Assembly (NCBI GenBank): GCA_016204595.1
Contig: JACQKJ010000050.1
Coordinates: 1-10,472 of the forward strand
Reading direction: 5' to 3'
Source: Candidatus Komeilibacteria bacterium
GTDB lineage: Bacteria; Patescibacteriota; Patescibacteriia; UBA1558; 2-01-FULL-52-15
DNA: 10,472 nucleotides
Positions 6,083 to 10,472 of the stretch are shown piece after piece; the first letter of the stretch is position 1, and each line of letters starts with the position of its first letter. The position numbers and the translations under genes are program-made. The notes under the pieces are model-generated. The model searched no databases and had not been told where the DNA came from. It saw only the letters and a list, made by a program, of their open reading frames with translations.

Positions 6083-7867
6083 CTATACTTCGATGACGAC
6101 CGGCAATATCATGGGGCGGCGCTGGGTTTTGTGATACAGGAACTGGCCCAGTTCGTTTCGTATCTTGTCTTTGAGATAGCTGTCATTCGCCTGCGCTTTC
6201 GGCGGATGGTCGCCGATTAGTCCTTTTACCTTAGCCCTGATCTGCTCGACCAGTTTTTTCTGTTCGCGCATGTAGATGAACCCGCGCGAGATGATGTCGG
6301 GAGAATTGATGAGTCGTCCGGTTTTGCCGTTCAGAGTCGCGATAATGACGATCATGCCGTCTTCAGCCATCATTTGCCTGTCGCGGAGCACGACGTGAGA
6401 CACATCGCCGACGCCAAGGCCGTCAACAAAGACATAGTCAGAAGGCACCTTATGCTTGGTCAGATGGCCCCCGCGTGATGTGAATTCCATTATCTGGCCG
6501 TTATCCGGGACAAAAATATTTTTTTCGGGAATGCCGGCGCGCAGCGCGACCTTGGCGTGGAGCCGCAAGAACGAATGATTGCCGTACACCGGAATATGGT
6601 ATTTGGGTTTAACCATCTGGATGGTATCATACAGATCTTCCTGCTTGGCGTGACCGCCCGCGTGCACGTCCATCATCTGATAGTGAATGACCTCAGCGCC
6701 GAGGCGGTAGAGCGAATCCTTCAAACGCTGCACGGATCGCTCATTGCCCGGAATAACAGACGATGAAAAGACAACAGTGTCGCCTTTTTCTATCTTGAGC
6801 ACCCGGTGTTCTTTGTTCGCGATGCGCATCAGCACCGCATTGTCTTCGCCCTGCGCACCGGTGCAGAGGACGATGATGCGATTGGGAGGATAGTCGCCTA
6901 TGTTCTTGATGTCGATGATCGAATCGCGCTTCGTTTTCATGTACCCGAGCGCCTGCGCCAGTTCGACGTTGCGTTTCATGCTGTACCCTTCGATGACGAT
7001 CTTCTTATTCTGTTTCTCGGCTGCCCAGATGATCTGCTGAATGCGACCCAAAAGCGATGAGAATGTGCCGATGATGGTCCGTCCCGGGGCGTCTGAAATG
7101 ATCTGATCGATATTGCCCTGTATCTCTCCTTCGGTCAGCTGTCTGCCTGGCTGCGATGCGTTGGTGGAATCTGCCATGAGCGCCAGGACCGATCCGTCGC
7201 CCAGTTTTTGTATTTTGTCGATTTCCGCCGGCCGGTCGCCTGAATAATTCGGATCCAGCTTAAAGTCACCCGTGTGGACGAGTTTGCCGTAGGGCGTTTC
7301 GACGATGACGCCGACCGAGTCGGGGATGTTGTGGCTCACGCCGAAAAATTTCACCGTAAATACGCCGAGTCTGAGGACGGTGTCACGGTCCACAGCCTGC
7401 AGATTGAGCTGTCCGGTCTTGAAATCTTCCTGACGTTTCGCGATGATCCCGAGCGTCAAGGGCGTGCCGTAGATTATCGGGTTGCCGAGCTTGGGAGCAA
7501 GGTGCGGTATCGCACCGATGTGGTCATAGTGGCCGTGCGTGATGATGACGCCCCGGATATTCTTTTCTTTGCCCTGCAGGTATTCACTGTTCGGGATGAT
7601 GTAATCAATGCCGGGCATATCTTCCTCGGGCCATTGCAAGCCCATATCAATAATGATAATGTCGGTGCCGTATTCGATGAGGGTCATGTTGCGACCGACT
7701 TCTTCGCAGCCGCCAATCGGGATGACCCGCAGCGTTCCTTCGCTGACGGGAGCTGCAGAGCGTTTGCTTATGACGATCGCTTCAGCGGCGCTTTTGTCAT
7801 AGGATGTGTGAGACCGTCGCGCTTGGCGCGGGCGGTTTGATCCCCTGTGTTTGGATGTACGTACCAT
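6083..7867 (-). CDS. rnj: Ribonuclease J
   Basis: Metallo-beta-lactamase/beta-CASP nuclease that degrades and matures RNA by 5'-3' exonuclease and endonuclease action. It is 594 residues with a basic, probably disordered extension at 1-43. The core begins at LRVIPIGGCEEVGRNM (46-61). The metal site HGHYDH is at 111-116, a further His at 179 and HTGDFK at 198-203 (Asp201). beta-CASP landmarks are ADSTNA (232-237), CTGAQGED (335-342) and HAGGHA (402-407). GDVSHVVLRDR (487-497) and SRGFIYMRE (527-535) belong to the C-terminal part, which ends in LPVVIEV. Oddities: the segment usually read as PVHGE is P-V-Y-G-N-H (426-431), replacing a metal-ligand histidine with tyrosine, and CTGSQGEP-type and HxSGH motifs are altered to CTGAQGED and HAGGH. 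The ATG lies 27 nt after the solute-binding protein stop with no Shine-Dalgarno, so co-transcription is likely. Confidence 0.96.
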   Translation of the reverse strand: MVRTSKHRGSNRPRQARRSHTSYDKSAAEAIVISKRSAAPVSEGTLRVIPIGGCEEVGRNMTLIEYGTDIIIIDMGLQWPEEDMPGIDYIIPNSEYLQGKEKNIRGVIITHGHYDHIGAIPHLAPKLGNPIIYGTPLTLGIIAKRQEDFKTGQLNLQAVDRDTVLRLGVFTVKFFGVSHNIPDSVGVIVETPYGKLVHTGDFKLDPNYSGDRPAEIDKIQKLGDGSVLALMADSTNASQPGRQLTEGEIQGNIDQIISDAPGRTIIGTFSSLLGRIQQIIWAAEKQNKKIVIEGYSMKRNVELAQALGYMKTKRDSIIDIKNIGDYPPNRIIVLCTGAQGEDNAVLMRIANKEHRVLKIEKGDTVVFSSSVIPGNERSVQRLKDSLYRLGAEVIHYQMMDVHAGGHAKQEDLYDTIQMVKPKYHIPVYGNHSFLRLHAKVALRAGIPEKNIFVPDNGQIMEFTSRGGHLTKHKVPSDYVFVDGLGVGDVSHVVLRDRQMMAEDGMIVIIATLNGKTGRLINSPDIISRGFIYMREQKKLVEQIRAKVKGLIGDHPPKAQANDSYLKDKIRNELGQFLYHKTQRRPMILPVVIEV

Positions 7868-7894
7868 ACTGTTTTATTAGTTCATGTCTGATTA

Positions 7895-9676
7895 CTATTT
7901 AAGTCGCCGCTTGGTGGCGATATACCACGAGGAGATCGTGGCAAAACGGTCCGCGGGCGTCGTGATACGGAAGGTGGAGGCCACCCCGTGGATTTTTTTA
8001 CTGATAGGATACAGGTAATTGGGACTGTAGAGGAAAATGGCGAATTGTTCTTCGGCAAGTTTTTGGACAAATTTTTCATACAATCCGGGCACGAGTGCCG
8101 GGTCGCTCGCATTGCGGATCTGTTCCAGAGAGGCATCAATATCCTTGTTGGCGAAGGGCGCGAGATTGTTGCCGGGATGGCGATTCTGGCTGGAATGCCA
8201 GAACGCATAGGTGTCTTGCGCTGAATTGATGATCTGCCCGAACAGCAAGACCTGGTATGCTCGCGGTTCTATGACCTCTTTTTTTATTTTTTCTTTGACT
8301 ATGGTCCTGATCGTTGTTGCGACGCCGATCGACTCCCAGCTCTCTTTGACCAGTTCAAGGGCATTTTCATTCTGCGGCTGATCAATAGTTGTCAGTTCTA
8401 TGGCAAGTGCAGCATCTTTATTGAACCTGGTCGTACTGGTTGCGGCCGGGAATTTCCAGCCGCTTTCCTCGAGCAGTTTTTTTGCCTGCTCAACGTCGTA
8501 CGGTACCACAATGTCATTCGTTTCCGTGAAGCCGGGTATGATCGGCGCATCCACGGTCACCGCGTTATCGCCAAGGATCTCCCTGATGATGCGGTCTCGA
8601 TCGATCGAGATGGTAAGAGCTTTTCGTACACCCTTGTCCTTTAAGGCGTCATTCCGCTCCGGGTTGAAGAATAAGGCATTATACTGCGCCAGATTGAGTT
8701 CAAGCAATGAGATGGTCTTGAGCGCGGCCAGCTCTGTTTGATACTCAAGCGTCACGAATCCCAATCCCTCGACATTCTTGTTCTTCAGGGCTTCAACTGC
8801 TGTGGGTACATCGCCGTAAAATTTAAAAAGCAATTCTTTGATGAACGGCAACGTGCCGTAATAGCTGTCGTTTCGCGCCAGCGCAATATTTCGTATGGAA
8901 CCGTTGCTGTCCTTGGTGATCGATCTGAAACGGAACGGACCGGACCCGATCGGCTTGAGGTTCACTTCGGCAAGCTGCGCCTGGGCAGAGGGGATCGAGT
9001 ACCACACGTGTTCCGGGATGATGCCGACCGTAAGCGCTGATCGAAATGAAGGGAACGGTTCCTTGAGCGTGAATGAGATGGTCTTGTCGTCGATGCGGTC
9101 GGTCTCAACGCCGGCGAAACTGGCCCGAACCGGGCTTTTGACCGCAGGATCTTTAATGGTTTTGATGGTGTAGAGCACGTCGTCGATAGTCAACGGCTCC
9201 CCATCATGCCAGGTCAGTTTTTCGCGAAGCCGGACGGTGTATACTTTCTGGTCATCGCTCACCACTATCGATTCCGCCAGATCGGGCTCCAGGGTCCCGT
9301 CACTCGTATTCTTGAGTATCCCGGAAAATACGAGGGCGGTCAGGTCCCGGTCCGCGTCGCTTCCCTGCGCAAGCACCGGATTGATGAAACGCGGAGAACC
9401 GATAAGACCTTCCGTGTAGCTGCCCCCGACCGCCGGTACGGGGATAGTCACCCGCAGCCAGAACCGACCGCCGAGCAGGACAAGCGCCACGAACACTATA
9501 CTAACGCTCGCGAGCAATGTTTTTGTTTCTCGAGGAGTAAGGATCTTCAGAATATAGCGCAGCTGAGCGAAAGACGGGATTGTGCGCCGGTTCAGCCGGT
9601 GCAGCAATTTTCGATCAAGCTGTTCAGTTATGCGTATGAGCATATCGCGGCCATCCGGCTTCTTCCGCCAAAACAA
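7895..9676 (-). CDS. Membrane-anchored family 5 extracellular solute-binding protein (oligopeptide type)
   Basis: Resembles the peptide-binding subunits of Opp/Dpp ABC importers (SBP_bac_5 family). Residues 1-50 form a basic cytoplasmic tail. A single transmembrane segment at 53-70 lacks a lipobox or obvious cleavage site, so the protein should stay anchored with its binding domain outside. The mature part opens with GGSYTEGLIGSPRFINPVLA (84-103). The family signature is LTWHDGEPLTIDDVLYTIK (154-172). Family-typical GSGPFRF is at 244-250. The remaining chain has the expected two-lobe length. No permease or ATPase genes adjoin, so the partner is unknown. The start is uncertain: the assigned TTG gives 593 residues, and the first in-frame ATG at 9643 gives 582, both keeping the anchor. 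An out-of-frame ATG at 9701 follows an AAAGGGAG sequence. It lies between secG (70-nt gap) and the RNase J gene (27-nt gap). Confidence 0.92.
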   Translation of the reverse strand: MFWRKKPDGRDMLIRITEQLDRKLLHRLNRRTIPSFAQLRYILKILTPRETKTLLASVSIVFVALVLLGGRFWLRVTIPVPAVGGSYTEGLIGSPRFINPVLAQGSDADRDLTALVFSGILKNTSDGTLEPDLAESIVVSDDQKVYTVRLREKLTWHDGEPLTIDDVLYTIKTIKDPAVKSPVRASFAGVETDRIDDKTISFTLKEPFPSFRSALTVGIIPEHVWYSIPSAQAQLAEVNLKPIGSGPFRFRSITKDSNGSIRNIALARNDSYYGTLPFIKELLFKFYGDVPTAVEALKNKNVEGLGFVTLEYQTELAALKTISLLELNLAQYNALFFNPERNDALKDKGVRKALTISIDRDRIIREILGDNAVTVDAPIIPGFTETNDIVVPYDVEQAKKLLEESGWKFPAATSTTRFNKDAALAIELTTIDQPQNENALELVKESWESIGVATTIRTIVKEKIKKEVIEPRAYQVLLFGQIINSAQDTYAFWHSSQNRHPGNNLAPFANKDIDASLEQIRNASDPALVPGLYEKFVQKLAEEQFAIFLYSPNYLYPISKKIHGVASTFRITTPADRFATISSWYIATKRRLK

Positions 9677-9746
9677 AAGAAGCTGTGCGGTACGCGACCA
9701 TGCTCCCTTTACTAAGGGATGAATACGAGTTGCAATTATCAGTTAG

Positions 9747-9962
9747 TTAGATAAAGAGATGCGCGATTGAGATCGCTAGAAAGAGCAACGCGAGGACGAT
9801 GGTTGCCCGAAAAATGATCTTTTCCGCCCCGCGTTTCGTGCGGTAGACGGTGCTGGATCCGCCAAACGCAAGCCCCAGGCCCGATCCCCGGCTTTGTATG
9901 AGAATAGAGGTCATCAGCAAGACTGAGACGACTATTTGCGCGATGTAGATGACATTTTTCAT
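9747..9962 (-). CDS. secG: Preprotein translocase subunit SecG
   Basis: Small membrane subunit of the SecYEG channel; it assists SecA-driven export. The 71 residues give two transmembrane helices (about 3-22 and 49-70) joined by the characteristic Gly-rich cytoplasmic loop: ILIQSRGSGLGLAFGG (20-35), then SSTVYRTKRGAEK (36-48). Length and motif order are typical. The ATG has no Shine-Dalgarno but sits about 13 nt downstream of the start point predicted from a strong promoter, so the leader is very short. It heads the run secG, solute-binding protein, RNase J, trpS. Its immediate neighbour is itself a protein that must be inserted through SecYEG, which is consistent with, but does not prove, functional grouping. 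Confidence 0.95.
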   Translation of the reverse strand: MKNVIYIAQIVVSVLLMTSILIQSRGSGLGLAFGGSSTVYRTKRGAEKIIFRATIVLALLFLAISIAHLFI

Positions 9963-9982
9963 GACAACAGGAGAATGAAAGC

Positions 9983-10011
9983 ATCCTAACAGGTTTATCT
10001 GTTCTTGTCAA
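9983..10011 (-). promoter_or_regulatory. Promoter of the secG operon
   Basis: On the minus strand a perfect TTGACA -35 (10006-10011) is followed after exactly 17 bp by TAGGAT (9983-9988), which matches TATAAT in four of six positions and carries a TGT extension directly upstream. Transcription should start near 9976, giving a leader of about 13 nt. This is the best sigma70-type promoter in the window. Confidence 0.75.
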
Positions 10012-10023
10012 TTTGCGATTAGC

Positions 10024-10163
10024 AAGTAATAGGTAATAAGTAGTCTGTAACGAGTAACGCGGAATGAGGGCAGCAGTCGGTTATAGGTACGAGGAAGTCA
10101 GTTACAAAAAAACAGAAAGCGGATATGATATTTCTCCTATTTCCCATCTCCTATTTCTGTAAC
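10024..10163. repeat. Degenerate heptamer-phased inverted repeat between uvrC and secG
   Basis: This fills most of the 252-bp gap. Phased 7-bp units are visible: AAGTAAT, AGGTAAT, AAGTAGT (10024-10044), TAACGAG, TAACGCG, GAATGAG (10048-10068), then TTTCTCC, TATTTCC, CATCTCC, TATTTCT (10131-10158). The last block is roughly the reverse complement of the first, giving an imperfect palindrome. Outer elements CGGTTATA (10078-10085) and TGTAACCG (10158-10165) also match inversely at seven of eight positions. The TAACGAG/TAACGCG/GAATGAG trio resembles the reverse complement of the right arm of the 5994-6076 element, so the two gaps hold members of one repeat family. Confidence 0.6.
10106..10160 (-). 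terminator. Possible terminator after uvrC
   Basis: In the minus direction ACAGAAA (10154-10160) is followed 35 nt later by TTTCTGT (10112-10118), which runs into a seven-T tract (10106-10112). This has the order of an intrinsic terminator for uvrC, but the stem is only 7 bp, AT-rich and closes a long loop, so the call is weak. It lies inside the heptamer-repeat region. Confidence 0.3.
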
Positions 10164-10214
10164 CGGCCTCTGATTACGTATGAACCGATTTCCGTCCTTG
10201 GACTATAGTACCGA

Positions 10215-10472
10215 TTACTTTTCGGTGTAGTTCTTCCTATGCAGCAAACGATAATACCTGATCGCCTGATCGTGCACCGCGTCGCGGATCTTGCGCAGCA
10301 ACAGTAGGGCAGGATCACGCTTTGTCAGACGTATGCTCTTGGCCCGACCGGGCACAAACAGCTCTTCTTCGCGTTTTGCAAGCGCAACAATCTTTGACTT
10401 CCAGGCGGTTTTGAGGATCGGATAGACGGTGTTGAGTTGGGGCTTGCCGCCGTCCACAACAATGAGCTGCGG
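10215..10472 (-). CDS. uvrC: UvrABC excinuclease subunit C, C-terminal fragment (cut by window edge)
   Basis: UvrC makes the dual incisions of nucleotide excision repair. Only the last 85 residues are in view; the frame is open to the window edge, so the true start lies beyond it (a GTG at 10457 codes for an internal valine in LIVVDGGK). Visible landmarks of the RNase H-like nuclease domain are VDGGKPQL with its metal-binding Asp, IVALAKREEELFVPG, and the region RDAVHDQAIRYYR with the active-site His. The chain stops at HRKNYTEK, just after this domain. The tandem helix-hairpin-helix DNA-binding domain found at the end of most UvrC proteins is absent. I see no leftover of it in the first frames read past the stop, so this looks like a genuine short form and not a fresh frameshift. 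It is 252 bp upstream of secG, which has its own promoter. Confidence 0.93.
   Translation of the reverse strand, partial: PQLIVVDGGKPQLNTVYPILKTAWKSKIVALAKREEELFVPGRAKSIRLTKRDPALLLLRKIRDAVHDQAIRYYRLLHRKNYTEK

Noticed and set aside
6084..6089. TATACT on the plus strand at the end of the RNase J gene, a possible antisense promoter
   Set aside because: No TGn extension in the right place and no usable -35. The hexamer alone is expected by chance, although it would be relevant if plus-strand RNA is found nearby.
7274..7840. A 188-residue plus-strand open frame opposite the RNase J gene
   Set aside because: The minus strand carries the full RNase J catalytic core in this stretch, and the plus-strand translation shows no recognisable motif.
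7877..7885. Two-codon ATG-AAC-TAA frame just upstream of the RNase J start
   Set aside because: Such minimal start-stop pairs are frequent by chance in AT-rich gaps, and nothing else supports regulation.

Overview
The window looks like part of a chromosome from a candidate-phyla-radiation (Patescibacteria, probably parcubacterial) genome. This is inference from gene content and style. The genes are tightly packed. There is a very large protein whose layout resembles hypothetical proteins I associate with that group. The RNase J carries a basic N-terminal extension. A membrane-anchored solute-binding protein has no transporter genes beside it. None of the visible start codons is preceded by a clear Shine-Dalgarno sequence. 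TGA is used as a stop (trpS), so the code is standard and not the recoded Gracilibacteria type. No rRNA, tRNA, CRISPR array, insertion sequence or phage gene was seen.

Layout. Positions 1-810 (+) hold murI, glutamate racemase for peptidoglycan precursors. Convergent with it and 6 nt away is a 56-residue coiled-coil lipoprotein gene (817-987, -), which is easy to miss because of its size. A 115-bp divergent promoter gap follows, then a 1307-residue protein of unknown function (1103-5026, +). It has a disordered charged N-terminal part, two sets of internal repeats, a helical middle, an Ala/His-rich linker and a C-terminal part with a calcium-loop-like motif. Its 3' end overlaps the 3' end of trpS by 17 nt.

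Everything from 5010 onward is on the minus strand, read right to left: the end of uvrC (10215-10472, cut by the window edge), then secG (9747-9962), a family 5 solute-binding protein (7895-9676), RNase J (6083-7867) and trpS (5010-5987). secG has the best promoter in the window (TTGACA, 17-bp spacer, extended -10). The secG to trpS run probably forms one transcription unit that joins protein export, a surface-anchored binding protein, RNA decay and tRNA charging.

The two roomier gaps on the minus strand (5988-6082 and 9963-10214) contain related 7-bp-phased repeats arranged as inverted arms. This is the most unusual non-coding signal here. The other points worth checking are the small lipoprotein, the architecture of the giant protein, a tyrosine where RNase J normally has a metal-binding histidine, and a UvrC that ends straight after its nuclease domain. 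I did not find a clearly new multi-gene system.
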